A stretch of DNA of 64,000 nt from Leucaena leucocephala (GCA_037074615.1 CM073560.1:7199501-7263500), one strand, 5' to 3'; positions 36,497 through 50,337 are shown, counted from the stretch's first letter. A program made the numbers and translations. The notes: generated by a model not told the origin, from the letters alone.

Positions 36497-39400
36497 TCAA
36501 TCATATGATGAAATAGAGTCGTCTGAGTTTTGAGAGTCATCTGGGTCATTTAAAGGGTGGTGGAAGAGCCGATAGTTACATTGGCAGTGGACATCAGAAC
36601 GGAGACGATTGACGCTTTCTTGCAGGTTCTCTACCTGCAGGGAGAGTGTAAAATTCTCCTTAAAATAATAATAATTAATCACTTGAAATCATTTTTATCA
36701 TAATTGGCTATAAACTAACAAAGTTTATAAATGAGTTTCTTAATTTCAAAAGAGTTAACCATGGTAGAAAAGAGCTTTACAAAGATTCCAAAATGAACAC
36801 TACCATAGTTATAAAAAAAAATTCTTAATCATCCAATAACTATGATTGGAAATACCAAATTACTCTTTCAACACTATCATAATTATCAATTCTAAACTTT
36901 TGAAAGAGGCCTCCGAGCGTTGAACCCGAGTAAACAACCTCAAAGCCCATAACACAAACAAAATACTGAATAATACTATTAATATAACAAAATAGTTACT
37001 GTATATCCATAAATTTCACATGCATAATCCTGATAGGCCTCCGGCCTTCTACAAGCACACCATGTATAGTATGATCATCAAAATAGTAAATTATAAAAGT
37101 ATAACAAAAGTAGGCCCTATAGTGGCAATTTACATCTATTCAGCACATAAACAATAAGGATGGTGCTATACAGGTCAAATAGCACCACTATGCCTCTGGC
37201 ACCTTCCCGTAAGAATCAGCAACTGAACTAACTCCTGAAAAATGCTAATAACCACGGGGTGAGATAAATGTCTCAGTAACCAATAATCCTACTCATCATG
37301 CATACTGACATATGCTCGTGAGGTGTCAAGTGGGACAGTTAATTAAATACACCAGATAGAAAATAATACATTATCATAATATGATCAAACCGAAATATCA
37401 CCTAGTTCCTCCTATCAAACCATCCGAACTGCCTTATACCTGCCGACTAAACCCATGGGCTAATGATAACTACCATATGACTGGCCACTCAAATAAAAGC
37501 TAACTGGTTGAGTGTTATGGATCGGCCCAAATTCACAGAGCACAAGACTGGACCATGAGTTTATTCCCCCTCGATAAACGGGTGGGGGTGTCGCAGCCCC
37601 TCGATAAATTGGTGGGACAAAAGCTAACTATCGAACTCCAATGGAATCCATACCACATGATAGAAACATAACTCCATAATCACCAATCCATAATGCATAA
37701 TTCTCAACATATTCATAATAATCAAAATCTCAATAACTCAATAAACAATAACTTCAATCAATACCACAATAGAGTTTTTCTTAAAATAATGACTTTCTTC
37801 AAATTTCAATCTCAAGATATAACCAATTTTTAATCTCTATTTAAACTTTTCAAGTTACTTTAAGTTTCATAAGACAATTTTCAATAAAATCAACAATCAA
37901 ATTTCTCTCAATATATCATTTCATCATATTTATATATATCAATCACTCACAAACATCATATTAGCACACACAATGAGTAAAAAGTGGTTACCTCTCTCCA
38001 AAACTAACAAACATACCACAGATGAGGAGCACGTATTTAGGTCACAATTCACTAGTCAATCTACATAATTTATATAAATGTTCATCAATAAGTTATTAAT
38101 TTGACATAGCATATACTCTTAAATAAATACTCATATTTCTCTTCTAACTTTATTTTATTTATATAAATTCTCATTTAACATTAAACTCCTCAAACAATCT
38201 AAAAACTCCAAATTTATAACCTTTAAAGTTTCACCCAAAATTTCTAATGCTCACATTTCATAATCAACCTCAAAAATCATAATTTATAATTTCCAATCAA
38301 ACTCTAATTTTAATTTACTTAAATTAACAACTAAATCCTCCAATTATATAAAATTCTTAAATCCCTTATCTTATAATTAACACAATATACTAAACCTTGA
38401 GTTTCATCATCAGTCAAATTGCTAAACAAATAATAAATTTAATTTCATAAGTCCAAAGTTCCTAATTTTACCTCTAATTTCTAAATCTCACTCACAATAT
38501 CCAAATTCTCATTTCAATATTACATCACATCATTATTAGATTTCAATAACTCATTTGCACAATCAATTAACCCATAATTATTCAATTCAACCAAAATCTC
38601 CAAATTTCTCTAACTTAGGGTTCTCACAAAATACCCATTTTCAATTTACAAGCTCTATTCACAATCTAAACCGATTAAATATCAATTATATCTCTAATAA
38701 ACAAAACCCAATCATTAAACTTCAATCTAATCAACAAAATTTTCATATTAAATTATCTCTACTCTCTAACATTTAAACCCTAACTCTAAACCTCTTAAAT
38801 AATATAAATAGAAAAATTATAAACCGATTAAATGCAAATATTCACTTATCTCTACAATTCTATAGTTCTTATTTGTTAAAAATTCACACTTATTTCAAAC
38901 CCTAATCCTAAAATTTATTTTCCTTCTAATAGAAATTATATTTCTAAAAGACTCATTTGGTATAGAAAATAATTAAAAAATAATTATGATAGTTGAAAGA
39001 TTTTATGAGAATAAATCAGAGCTCAAAAGAATCTGAGGTTGATCAATAGAGGCACTAGAATCACACAGAGAACGATTGAAGAAGAAGAAGAAAAGAAAAG
39101 AAAGAACACGTGCGCTGCTTGTGTGTGTGGATATTATAAAAAAAAATATGGGCCCCACACATTTTTTTATATTATATTATATATATTAGTAGACAAAACC
39201 GTTTCTGCTTGCTTCTTCTTCTTGTTCTTTTTTATTTTATTATTTTTGTTTATTCTCTCTTTCTATATTTGTTTTTACATAAGCAATGTTAATAATTTTA
39301 TTATTATCATCATTATTATTTCATTTCAATTTTTTTTAAACTCTCTTAATTTGGTAATTAAATAAAAAAAATTCTACTAGGAATTAGTTCATTCTAACGC

Positions 39401-39614
39401 TATTTAAATTCTAACATAAAAATCAGAATGTTATAGAGAGCTCTTCAACCAAGTTCTCCAACATATCTATTTTGTTTATTAATTCTTCCTAACATTTGAG
39501 GAGGTCTAGAAACGACAAAGCAGGTATTGGGTCTGGAAGATGATACTTATCCTCAAAATCATCACACATTCTTTTATGTGAACAAGAAGGAGAAGAGACT
39601 GAAGGGGACGCCAT
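36497..39614 (-). pseudogene. Small leucine-zipper gene split by a solo LTR
   Basis: Removing the solo LTR 36647-39435 and one GAGAG copy rejoins a minus-strand frame. ATG is at 39612-39614 and TGA at 36497-36499, 107 codons in all with one internal TAG at 39489-39491. The first part (41 residues) starts MASPSVSSPSCSHKRMCDD and has LPDPIPALSFLDLL. After the TAG come five exact heptads with Leu at position 3 and Ile/Val at position 7 (EELINKI to NRLRSDV), a strong coiled coil. A Cys/His patch and an acidic Asp/Ser tail follow. The insertion falls inside the third heptad. Family not recognised; it could be a host gene or part of an older element. Confidence 0.6.
36647..39435 (-). mobile_element. 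Solo LTR D1
   Basis: 2789 bp flanked by GAGAG (36642-36646, 39436-39440), starting TGTAAAATTCTC and ending AGAATGTTATA. These ends are short inverted copies of each other apart from one decayed terminus. Its middle (37290-38000) is inverted-homologous to 52260-53110. No internal coding region. Superfamily unknown, probably Ty3/gypsy. Confidence 0.78.
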
Positions 39615-39860
39615 TTTAAGAAAGCTAAAAAAAGAGTAAGACAAAGACAATGCCAGAGGAGAAGGATTGAGAAAATGGAAGTGGAACAAAAAGTACAATG
39701 GAAAGTATTTAAGATTGAGAAAAAGACGGTTTGTAAGAGGTATCTATTGGCCTTCCCTCAAGATGGGTAGAGACATTGGGAACCTAAGAGGCAAGCTAAG
39801 AGATGTACACTTTCTTTCTACAGATAGAGCGCATGATGATTATATATGGCCCACATAAAC
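39615..39860 (-). promoter_or_regulatory. Possible 5' leader of the zipper gene
   Basis: Sequence upstream of the ATG at 39614 is pyrimidine-rich on the minus strand and less AT-rich than what follows beyond 39860. A promoter is inferred from position only. Confidence 0.25.
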
Positions 39861-42380
39861 TACTATAAAATTATATTTTATTATATCCATGAGGAATGAT
39901 AATTTATAATATTATATTTTATTAGATTAATTAATTCCTTTAATATAATATTATATTATATTAGTATTATGTTATATTATATTTCATTTGAATTAATTCA
40001 AATATAATTCCTCAATATCTAACATTTGAATTTAATCAAAGGATAATAAATAAATGTGTTATCTTTTCCTATTTTCTTATTAATTATTTTATCTCTTTTA
40101 TCCTATTACTTTTTATTTGAATTGATTATAGGATATTTGAGTTAAAAAATATTATATCTGGAGATATTGGAAAAGATGACGGTTTGGAAGAATACTATAA
40201 ATAAATGAAGATTATCATTATCTTTCATAGAGCTAATCAGTGAAAAAGACCCATATCAACATGTTTCACTTCCTAAAGCTATATAAAGGACCACAAGGCT
40301 CCTCCATTCAACACGCCAATCACCACCATCACAATCATATTCATGTTTTTCACAATTTCATCGCTTTCCTTTTGAGTTTTTGAGGAGAGATATAGTGCTT
40401 GAGTTCCTATACTTTAGAGTAGGAGTTGAACAATTTTATGATTTGATCTTTTTTCTTTATACAAGTTTATGATTTCCTAGGTTTAGATTTAGGTTTTGAG
40501 ATTTGTATATGTTAGATCTATGGTCTCGGTTGAGACACCTGTATGATCAAACTCTTGTGATTTATTATTTTAATTTATGATTTGGTATTCTTTATTTAAT
40601 ATCTTTGATTTTCTCTTATAATTATTCATGTTAGGTTCACATGTTTAGTTATAGGGTGTTCAATTGAATATCCATATTAGAGGAATAAATTATTTATTGT
40701 TTAACTTATCACATGTTAAGTGAATTTTTACTAATCATTCTTAATACAATTGTATGTTAGATCTAGGTATAATTGTAGATTGTTTGATTATGACCATCAC
40801 GGTTATCTTGGGTTCTATATGATAGAGACTTAGCATATATAATTGTTATAACTTTAATATATTATTGAACGATGATAGCCACACATCACTCCTTAAGAGT
40901 ACTCTTCTTATTGGTGATATTCTTTCATACTATTACTTTTATTTTATTTTTGTTATTATCTCATTTTACTTTCTAAAAATTATTAATTAAGTTCTCTTTT
41001 ACTACTCTTCGTTCTCACACTTAGTCTAATATAGAGTTAAGTCATGCATTGACTCCATGTAAAAAATATGACCTAGATTAACCTCTATACTATATAGAGA
41101 TTAATTTAGTAAATAATTTGAGCGCCAAAGATAGGCGACATCACTGTGCCATATATCCATGTTTAGCAAAATATAGTATAAAGTAGTAGCAAATACGTAT
41201 AACCAATGTCTACATATGGGTAAAGGTATGAGCATAGCATGTATTTATCTCAATTGATAAAACTAGAATGGATTTATAATTTTTAATACCTGTGAGTTAC
41301 TTAGAAAATAACAAGGTCTTTCTATCCCACCCTAGTTAAATGTACAATTATGAGATATCTACCTGTAAGTAAAAATAAATCATAGCTATACATTTAATTA
41401 CAACTGATATTTCAAATTCATATGTGGTTAATTATTGCATGCAACAAAATTAAATAAATAAGGATGTTATGGTTACTCCTAAGGGAATTGCATGCTAATC
41501 ACAAATATCATTAATGTGCTTTTGAAATCCAAATATGCACAACTTAATGGAGCATTTAATAAATTAATTTAGTCAACAAATATGACTAAATAATTTAATT
41601 TAAGTTCTCCCACTATTTCATGCACCCAAAAAATATTTAATAGATTAATTTTAACTCAAAATTTTTTTCCAAAATTTAAACAATTTATTTAATTTCCAAA
41701 GAATAAATATACAAAATAGGCGATTAAATAACAAATAAAAATTAAAATTTGTAGACACATTTTTTAAATGTCAAAATAATAAAGAAATTAATTTTTCTTT
41801 ATTTAAACTATTGTAGTGCATGTAATAATATTTAAGAGAATAAAGAACACAAAAAAAAATTGGAAATGCATTCTGGATAATCAAATCAAGTGCCTCCAAA
41901 TAATTTTTTTTTACAGTAAAACCAGAAAGGCCCAAATACATAACCCAAATATGTTTTTAAAAAAAGAAATTTGTTTAGGCCCAAAACGCAAGTTCATCAG
42001 CTAAACAGAAAAAAAAATTCCAAGCCCAAATGCACATAGTCCAGCAGGGAAGAAGAAGAAAAATATAGTGGACATACTAATGCGTGCAACCCGGCAGAAA
42101 TGCAGGAAAAAAAATATAACAGCCCAAAATGTGGCGACCCATGAGCTTTAATGAAACTATGTGTTTTAGCTCAAGGCTGAAACACATAGTTTTGGGCCTT
42201 CTGCTTTGCTAAATCGGGTTGACCTAACCTGACTCAGCAATCCAAGGACTGGAGACTTGAAGCGGCTGTGACGCGTCTGTGCAGGGGTCAACGCCAGCTA
42301 CCTTCAGGGGCGATTTCTGGCTCTCCTAGGGTGTATTTTCGGTGCCTTCAACAGCGCATTCTCCAGAAAGCGACGATGAA
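39861..42380. other. AT-rich intergenic DNA, no gene seen
   Basis: No coding frame of substance. A TATATAAAGG motif at about 40281-40290, followed by CT/CA-rich sequence, could be an old promoter or LTR core. TCTCCCAC at 41617-41624 resembles the inverse of a retrotransposon polypurine tract. Neither is enough for an assignment. Confidence 0.35.
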
Positions 42381-42718
42381 CATTTTTTAAAGTGTTGAAT
42401 CCGTCAAATGAAAAATTTGACTCTGGAAGCTTGAACAAATGCGACAGCAAACTCCTCTCCTAGTGAGTTCAACGGCAAACTCGTTCTCCAATTTTTTAGG
42501 GACTCTCACGGCGACTTTGACTTGTAGTTTCTGGTGACCTCTCACAACAACTATTGCCTCTCTCGATAATCTCAATCTCTCGCCATTGATACATGATAAT
42601 AAATGGTCAAAAGATCAAAAAATTATTATCATTAGAGGTCCATATTCCCATAGTCTATCTCATATTATTATTAATGAGGATTAAAAATTAATAAGCAAAA
42701 CAAGGGAATATCAAATAA
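42381..42718 (-). other. Leader of a truncated copia-type element
   Basis: Lies downstream (in minus direction) of a primer-site-like sequence. The open frame 42387-42575 has no known domain. No gag or pol follows, so the element is either very short or broken. Confidence 0.35.
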
Positions 42719-43210
42719 GGCTCTGATGCCACATATTAGATAAAAATATCTCATACATAATTTAATCACTCCAGATTATAACATATATATGTATGAAGTC
42801 TATATGAGATGCAGCGTAAGACTTATATTTACCTCTCGATATTAGTTTAGTTGATATGAGGAAGAACTGTAACTAAATTAAGAGACTTGTCAATCAAAGA
42901 ACACAATTAGAAGAAAATGAGAAGGGATTCTTACAGCTGTGATTAGGCAAAATGATGGCAACTTATGTACTGCCGTCACCAGTGGGAAACTCTCAGAGTG
43001 AACAGAGAAAATTAGGCTATAGCTCTTCAACTCAGAAAATTATGTTTCATGTTAATTTCTACTATTAGAAAATTAACTTTAATTAACTAAATTAATTACC
43101 TACCTTGGACTGGTCCAAAATGACTACAGGTCATACTCAAAAATATTTATTAATTATCTTAATTAATATTTAAATAATTATAATATATAATAAATATCTC
43201 ACATTTAACA
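42719..43210 (-). mobile_element. LTR with adjacent Met-tRNA primer site
   Basis: Minus strand TGTTAAATGTGAG (from 43210) to ...ATCTAATA (42734), about 477 bp, followed by TGGCATCAGAGCC, a one-base variant of the copia primer site. It is therefore a 5' LTR read leftward. A matching 3' LTR was not found. Confidence 0.6.
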
Positions 43211-45700
43211 TAATAAAGTATATGGATCTCATAAAAAGCAAAAAACTTAGAGGGCCTAACTCCAAATCTGATAAAACTATAAGTATTTATATATTAATTT
43301 TCCCTAAACTTTAACTCTAAATATTGAAATAAATAGTAAAGTACTATTATTATTATTTTGTCATGAAAAAATGTTGTCAGTTGCTCCCAAAGGCTTAGAC
43401 CGAGAGCGATCCAAAACATGTTTGCAACGGTTGGGAAAAAAAGGAGAAAGACATATATAAAGATCAGTAAAATAAGTAAATAACAAAATAATCTTGCGAA
43501 ATGACCTAATTTTTATAAAATTTCGAAGAACTTTTCTTAAATTAACATTTTTTAAATGACATTTTTATGAAATTAACTTTTATTTTTTTAATGACAGTTC
43601 CTTCCTTCCTAAAAATTGTAAGAGTAAAATATACTAATCAGCAATCTATTTTATCTAAATTGCAGAAATCTTCCTTTTATTTTAAAAACGTATATGAACC
43701 TCTTTTAAAATTAAAATTGATGTTGTACACTACAAACATCCCTTGTATATTTGTGATTCTATTTCCATTCACTTAACTGTTAGTTGATTGTTAAGTTTGA
43801 TTCTTAAACTTTTGTTGACCAAAATACACCTCCCTAACATAAGAATTATTTAAACATTTATATATATATTTTTTTAAATTATCCAACCAAAAAATAATTC
43901 TAATATATATGTTTTAAAAATTTATAATGTTATATAATTTATTAATTTTTTTATATTGAATATAATTTTAATTTTTCATCATATTTTTTGAAACTTATTT
44001 CTTTTAAATCCCTAACAAAATATTTCAAATACATATTTTTGCTTATAATATAAATAATATAAGTATGGGACTTTATAAACAAATTTAGTCAAATATTTAT
44101 TTAAAGAATTAATTACTTTTTCAATCTAGTTTTTTATGTCTATGTTAACTAAATTACTTAAAATTATGTCCTAAATTAATATTATAAACATATTAAACAA
44201 ATAACTATTTGTAAAAAAATTAAAGAAAAGAAAAAGCTCTTAAATTCTTCAAAACAATTTTAGCTAAAATATGTCAAAATCAATAAAAAGGCCACCATAG
44301 ACCATGATCCTAAAAAGAATAAAAGTCTGTTCCTATCCTAAAAGCTTTCTCTTTCTTTGAACTTCGTTTTTGGATTGAACTTAAAGCCATGAACTGAGCG
44401 CTAGGTAAAGAACAATGAAAAGAGAGAAGGTTGCAGAAGTGCTGAGGTTGATGATAGAAGATGTCTGGGAGAAAGATGACTTAGCCGAAAAAATGAAAAT
44501 TAGAGAAAAGCAAAATCTTCCTGTCAAAAACGAGCTAGCATAGACCACTATTTTGTACCGTTGCTACCGAATTAGTATGATGGATGGTAAATTAGTAAAT
44601 AAAATATATTTTCATAAAAAACTTAATTAAAAAGCATCGTTTTAGAATATTCATAATTAATTGAATGATTTAGATTTAAGTATATATTTTTAAAATAGAG
44701 GGATGTCCTTATAATTAAGGAAAGGTAAAATGTAAGGGAGATTAGATTATTTTACTCAAATTATAATGAAGGGGAGATTAGATTAGATTGTTTAACCAAA
44801 AGTTTCAATTTAATAGTTTAGGTTGATATCTATTGTTCTAATTCAACATTTTTTATTAGATCATAAAGAGACAGCCACATCACCATAATAGTGCTTCTCA
44901 AATGGTGGAGAAGATTTAGAAATTAACTACTACGATGCCTGACTTGTAAAGTAGTTGGGTTTAAATCATGCATGAAGTAACATTTAAATTATATAATCTG
45001 TCTCTGTCATGGTTTATTTAAATACTGGTCTTCCACGATACTTATTTTATTATTTTTTTAACTTCCTTTTCAAACATATTTTTCTAACAAAAATAAGAAA
45101 TTTGATTCGTTAAAATGTGGTTGAATTCAACGAAACCGAACTTATAAAATAAGAAAACACAAGGGTTGCTGTCGACCGATCGTTTCACAAGAGATTTTTC
45201 TAGCATTGACCATTGAATATAATACTAATTTTATTCTATTTTTATTTTCTTAGTCTCAGCATACATGTCTCATAATGCATTCATCATTTATCAAGCATCC
45301 TTTTTTTTATTTTTGGAATTAATAATAATATGTGTGTGTGGACTCGCTGATGACAAACAGTTCTTCAATTCAAAGAAAGAAAAGGGGGGCATGAATATAT
45401 CTTGTTCAGACTGATACTGTTGATTTAATTTGTAGAAATTTCTCTTTGTTTCCTTTGGCTTTCTAGCTAATTTCATCAACTTAGCTTAAAAGTGACCACA
45501 TTCAGTCTGATAAATAGGAATTATATAAGAAGTTTATTTTTTTAGTTCTAAATATAAAATCTCAATTAATCTATTCCTTAAATTTATAATTTTTTGCCAA
45601 TATATCCTTATTAATTGTACCTAAGAGAATTTCTATCAAGTAATAGTTCTAATATATGATTAGAAATGTTATTTTAGGAAAAACAACACATATTTATTAC
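43211..45700. other. AT-rich intergenic DNA
   Basis: No supported gene apart from the small ORF listed at 44415. Many short A/T runs; no repeat boundary recognised. Confidence 0.4.
44415..44543 (+). CDS. Small charged ORF, doubtful
   Basis: 42 codons from ATG, starting MKREKVAEVLRLMIEDVWEK, then more Lys/Glu-rich sequence to TAG. It is helical in character and GC-richer than its surroundings, so it may be an exon fragment of a lost gene. No family recognised. Confidence 0.2.
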   Translation: MKREKVAEVLRLMIEDVWEKDDLAEKMKIREKQNLPVKNELA

Positions 45701-45904
45701 AATGCCGACAAAAGTTAGTTCAGTTGTTAAAAAATTGACTCATAATCTACGAGGTCATGAATTCAAATCCCACTGCTAATATGATGATCTTATTGGTAAA
45801 CGATCTATAAGTATATCTATATAAAAGCTCTTTAAGTCTAAAGGTATGCCCTAACTATAGTAAGCCCCTGGAACTCACCTAAACTTTTGGTGTATAAAAA
45901 AAAT
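45701..45904 (+). mobile_element. tRNA-derived SINE
   Basis: A-box-like TTAGTTCAGTTGTT (45717-45730) and B-box-like GAATTCAAATCCC (45759-45771) are spaced as in RNA polymerase III promoters of tRNA-derived SINEs. An unrelated 3' body ends in an A-rich tail near 45895-45904. No tRNA cloverleaf can be completed. Target duplication not clear. Confidence 0.65.
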
Positions 45905-46371
45905 AACTTAATTTATTTTTTTAATATCTACAAATTAGTTAACTTATATTAACGATAAGATAGGAAAGAATATTATTTATAAATTGCGTTATTTTGATTT
46001 GATTAGAGTTTATAGGAAAACATAAACGACTAATAATTTATTTAATATTAATGTTTTATTGCTTTTTATAAAATATTTTAAGTCTCCATGTGAATCTATA
46101 TTCTTACATATGTAGCAACTACTTAACTCTTTATCAATTGAACAAATTTTTGTTAGCACATAAACTTGGGGAAAAAATGTCAATCCTTATAGTTTCATCA
46201 GATTTGGAATTAGGTCCCTCTAATTTTTTTTTTCCTTTTTTAATGAGATCCTCGTATTTTATTCTGTTAAAGACATAAATCCTTCCGTTAAAAATCTCCA
46301 AAACACCGTTAATACATTGCATTCTCTCTCCCCACAAAGCTTGTGGTTCTCTCTCATATTTCGGACCAGCC

Positions 46372-46617
46372 ATGGCCAGTTCAATGACGCTAAGAAGGAG
46401 AAGAAGGGCACCTTCTAGTTCTTTAGAGTCACAAAAAATAGCGTTGTGCTGTTGTGGTCACCAAGATATGAGGACGGAGAGAGGGATTGTGCTGTCAAAG
46501 ATGTTACCAGTGAAGTTGGGCAGGGGATCAGGCTACTTGGTGCTGCTGGTCAGGGAAGAAGCGACGGTAGGCTACTACTTAATAATTAAGTCTAAATCTT
46601 GCTTCAAACGATCTTAA
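46372..46617 (+). CDS. Doubtful 81-codon ORF
   Basis: Starts MASSMTLRRRRRAPSSSLES and has a CCCGH motif, a beginning reminiscent of short zinc-finger proteins spread by transposons. The required further Cys/His spacing is not visible. The region is GC-richer than its neighbours. Function unknown; may be a gene fragment. Confidence 0.2.
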   Translation: MASSMTLRRRRRAPSSSLESQKIALCCCGHQDMRTERGIVLSKMLPVKLGRGSGYLVLLVREEATVGYYLIIKSKSCFKRS

Positions 46618-47892
46618 ATACACATCCATTAATTATGTTCTGTAAGGGTTATGTAAGAAAACATACATAGGTTGAGATGAAAAGAGGTGTGTGTGCTGCA
46701 AAAGCTAAAAAGGAAAGTGGATGTAGCTCATTTATGCTACAAAAACTCCGTCTCAATTCATGATCGGTTAAACTGTCCCGGGGCCATCATTTGCACGCTC
46801 TCGACCCATTTTCCTAACCAACTCATTTTACTTAATTATGGCCAACACTTTGTTTCTTTTATGTATAAAAGCATGATTTTATACATTTTAGTTTTACCCA
46901 TCGTGAAATATATAAGGTCTACTATTTATAACTTGTGAATTATATGTAGTTTACCTATAAATTTTTCATTATCTAATGTTACTGAAATATGCTGATTAAC
47001 AAGTTTTGTGAGGGGGCAAAATTAACTGTTTGAATAGAGGAGTCATTGGATATTATTTAGACATGTTAAGCTAAAAATGCTTTTTTAATCTAGAGCTACT
47101 TCCTAAACACGACACCGCCTTGACTAAAAACAAAAAGACTGAAGCCCCTTTCTTTTGCCCCTTTATTGACGGGGAGTTTAATAAGCAAACAAGAAATTTA
47201 TTCAAGACTATTATTCATTGCATCTAAAAAATCTACTCATTGATGTTGATAGAAGACAAATTTTAATCACGTTAATGTCGTATATGTTTTGCATGCAAGT
47301 GTAATTCAGCTTTTCAAGTATTTTTTTTAGGGAATAATTTAAAATCAATTATTGTAAATTAAAATAGTTCATTTCGGGTTTAGGGAAGCATCGAATAGTT
47401 TTTATTTCTTGAAGAAGAAAAAAAAGGAACAGTTTTTTGGGGGAGAAGATAGATGTAAGGGAATAGGGAAGCATATTGATGGCAAGTGTGAGGGTGAGGG
47501 ACATTTTGAGGAAACTTGACACTTTCTTCTATCAATTTTGAAGCTACCGAAGGCTGAATGTGAATCACAAAAAACTCACATTACGTCCCTTTTCTTACAT
47601 TTATGCATAATAGACTTTTCCCCGTGGCCAACCATTGTTGAATAGACTTGGAATGGAAGAAGATTCCATTGGATAAAAATTGAACATACTACTAAATCAA
47701 AGTAATGAAATGAAAGGAGAAAGATATTTAGTTCGTTTTTTGAAAAGAAATTATCACTCTTACCCTCAATTAGTGATATTTTTAAGGCAATTTTTAATAT
47801 ATTCATATAGTGAACTAACTTACGAGCCGAAAATATGGTTTTAATTAAAGAAAATAAGTCTAGATTTTATTTTTTTCTAAAAAAATAATATC
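46618..47892. other. Intergenic DNA, nothing recognised
   Basis: Only short open frames without homology I can recognise. Confidence 0.35.
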
Positions 47893-48158
47893 ACTGGTCC
47901 TTAATATAAGAGATATATAACTAATTTAGGTAAAATAAAGAAGTTAGTTATGTTAGTTATTTGTAACAAATATTGTTTGATTTTCCTGAGATGACATCTT
48001 TTATCATAACTATCCTTTGATGGAAATATTTTCACATGTGCAATTAATATATTTTGAGAAAAAAATTATAAATTTAGGGGATAAAGTGAATTAATGTCTT
48101 ATATTTAGGACTAAATCAAACCCTTAACTAACTCTTATATTAAATACTTGATGGAGTA
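47893..48158. mobile_element. MITE-like inverted-repeat element
   Basis: The left end TGGTCCTTAATATAAGAG and the inverse of the right end (ATTTAATATAAGAGTTAG, closing at GGAGTA) match imperfectly. Size and ends resemble the MITE in the last synthase intron. Confidence 0.35.
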
Positions 48159-48261
48159 ATTAATTTTAATAAAAATATCCTTGGTATTTAAAAATTTAAA
48201 TTTAAAAAGATAAATAAGTGTTAACTATTGATATTTTAAATAATAATGAATGATATTTTGA

Positions 48262-48366
48262 TTGCCAATGAGCATGAACTCAATTGGCATTACTCTACCA
48301 TCTCATTGAGGAGGTTGGGGGATCCCCAAAGTGGTTAGAGGAAGTGTGTGAGTGTGTGAGTAGAGA
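48262..48366 (+). mobile_element. Decayed SINE fragment
   Basis: TGAACTCAATTGGCA resembles an A box. GAGGTTGGGGGATCCCC, about 30 bp on, resembles a decayed B box, followed by a GTGTGTGAG 3' part as in several plant SINEs. Confidence 0.4.
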
Positions 48367-49599
48367 TGAAAATAGGTCAGATTTTGGCTAAATAGGGTTG
48401 AGCATGTAACAATAATTTAAAGCTTGAACTTAGGCTTGAGCCTATATAGAGGCTTCTCTTTATGCTAAGGGCTGAGCTTTTGAAAGATTTATCATACCTA
48501 AAGTCTTTTTAGAGGCCTACTCACATTATATTTCAAGCCTTGATAACAGTAAGTAGGTTTTGAACTTATACTAAAAGCTACATTTATGTAAACTTTTAGT
48601 AAGTTTTAAAGCCTACTATTTTAAAATAGAAGAGTTTCAATAGGTTTAAGCCTATTTATACCCTATATATAATTAAACAGACTAGGCTTGTAGGCTTATA
48701 AACCATGTCTTAAAAAAAGGGCCTAGCCTATTTAATCTAGTATGTCTTTAAATAGGCCTGAAACATGATGTAATATCCTTATTCTTGAAGGATTTAAAGT
48801 GGCTGCATTACTCTTAAAAAGGTCGTAAGATGAAACATTAGGCTTAGGAAGAATATATATATAATTAGGAATAAGTGAAAATTAAATTATTAATTGTCAA
48901 AAATTTATTATAAAAGGTCAAAGAAATTATAGGGGTTTAAAGGTGAATAAATAATTAATAATAATCTTAAATAGTTGATGATATTATAGGTAGATATAGG
49001 AAATATATATGAAATATATCTATATAATAATATACATATATATTTAGTTAAATATACATATATAATAATAACAATATACATATTTATATTATTATGATAA
49101 TATAGTATAAATATATATAAAGAAAAATATGGTTTAAATTTTAAATTAACATATCTGATGAGATTTTGATGAGTTATAATTAAAGATAATAATTTAAGAA
49201 ACTTATTAGATCTTTGAATATTTTAAACCATTTGTTTATTTTAAAATTATTCCTAAACCCAATAAGATTTTTCCAATATAATATTAACAATATGTATAAG
49301 CAAAATAATAACAATAACATTGAAAAATAATAAGATTAGATTAGATAACATTGGATATAAGAGTAAGATAATAATAATATACTAAAAAATAAGATCAGAT
49401 TATATAAGACTAAAATTTTAAATTTTACCAATTTTTATTGTTGTTAAGTTCTCTCTTCACTTTCATCAGTAGCCATGTCTCCTCGCGCTAGTTTTTTCTT
49501 TTTTTTCGCATTGGTACTTCAATTCCCTCCTACAACCTGTATGTATAGGTGACAAAGGACACACGGTTGTGTGTATTATGGTTGAGAGGCATTATGTTG

Positions 49600-50135
49600 A
49601 AATCTTCTTCTTTCCTCTTTCCTCCGTGCATGAATATTTGCCTTCTCCTTAATTTATTCTTGAATTCCTTGTTCTCTCTCATGTGCATATGCGTCAACTC
49701 TCCTTACACACCAACATATACAAACATTATATACACCCCTTTCTTTTGTCAGGGAGTGATGCAAGTTTTGATTATATATATATAGTATATATATGAGTGT
49801 GGGTGTTACATGAAACGTGAATCAAAGAGAACTCTCAGATTGGGTTTCAACGTGTTACCTTCATAAAGAAATAAATAAATGAAGGTATATATACACGTAT
49901 AAGAGGAAGGGGACACCTATATATAGATATATATTCTTGGTTAGGAAACACTGCAAGCCTTCCTCTTCTTTTTTCTTTTTTTTTTTTTGGTTCCGTACAT
50001 GAATCCGTCTTATCCTAATCTTATTTTTTTTTTAATTCCTTATTGTCCTTCTCTCCCATGTGCGTGTGCGTCAATTTTTCTCTACACCAACATATACAAA
50101 TCAATTCCCAAACTTCTTTTGTTAGGTAGTGATCA
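49600..50135 (+). repeat. Diverged tandem duplication inside LTR D2
   Basis: Two related blocks, about 49610-49760 and 49985-50130. They share TCTCCCATGTGC-like, GTGCGTCAA-like and ACCAACATATACAAA segments in the same order, offset by roughly 370-380 bp. Confidence 0.55.
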
Positions 50136-50337
50136 AGTGCAAAATATATATACATTTTATATACATATATTTATATAGTTAAATTAAATATATTGATTAC
50201 TAGATATTAGTTCTATGACTCCAAAGTAGCTTTAGAATAATTTTAGGGTAATATTAAACAATATAGTAATAGTACTTGTGTGGTGATTTTGTAGGCTATC
50301 ATTGGGGCTATTTTAAAGCACCAGATTATTTGTGATT

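Noticed and set aside
40280..41160. Endogenous pararetrovirus or gypsy LTR promoter
   Set aside because: Only a TATA-like motif and pyrimidine tracts are seen; no coding region, terminal repeat or primer site supports it.
45701..45780. Functional tRNA gene
   Set aside because: Only A- and B-box-like segments are present; no acceptor stem or cloverleaf pairing, and a SINE body follows.
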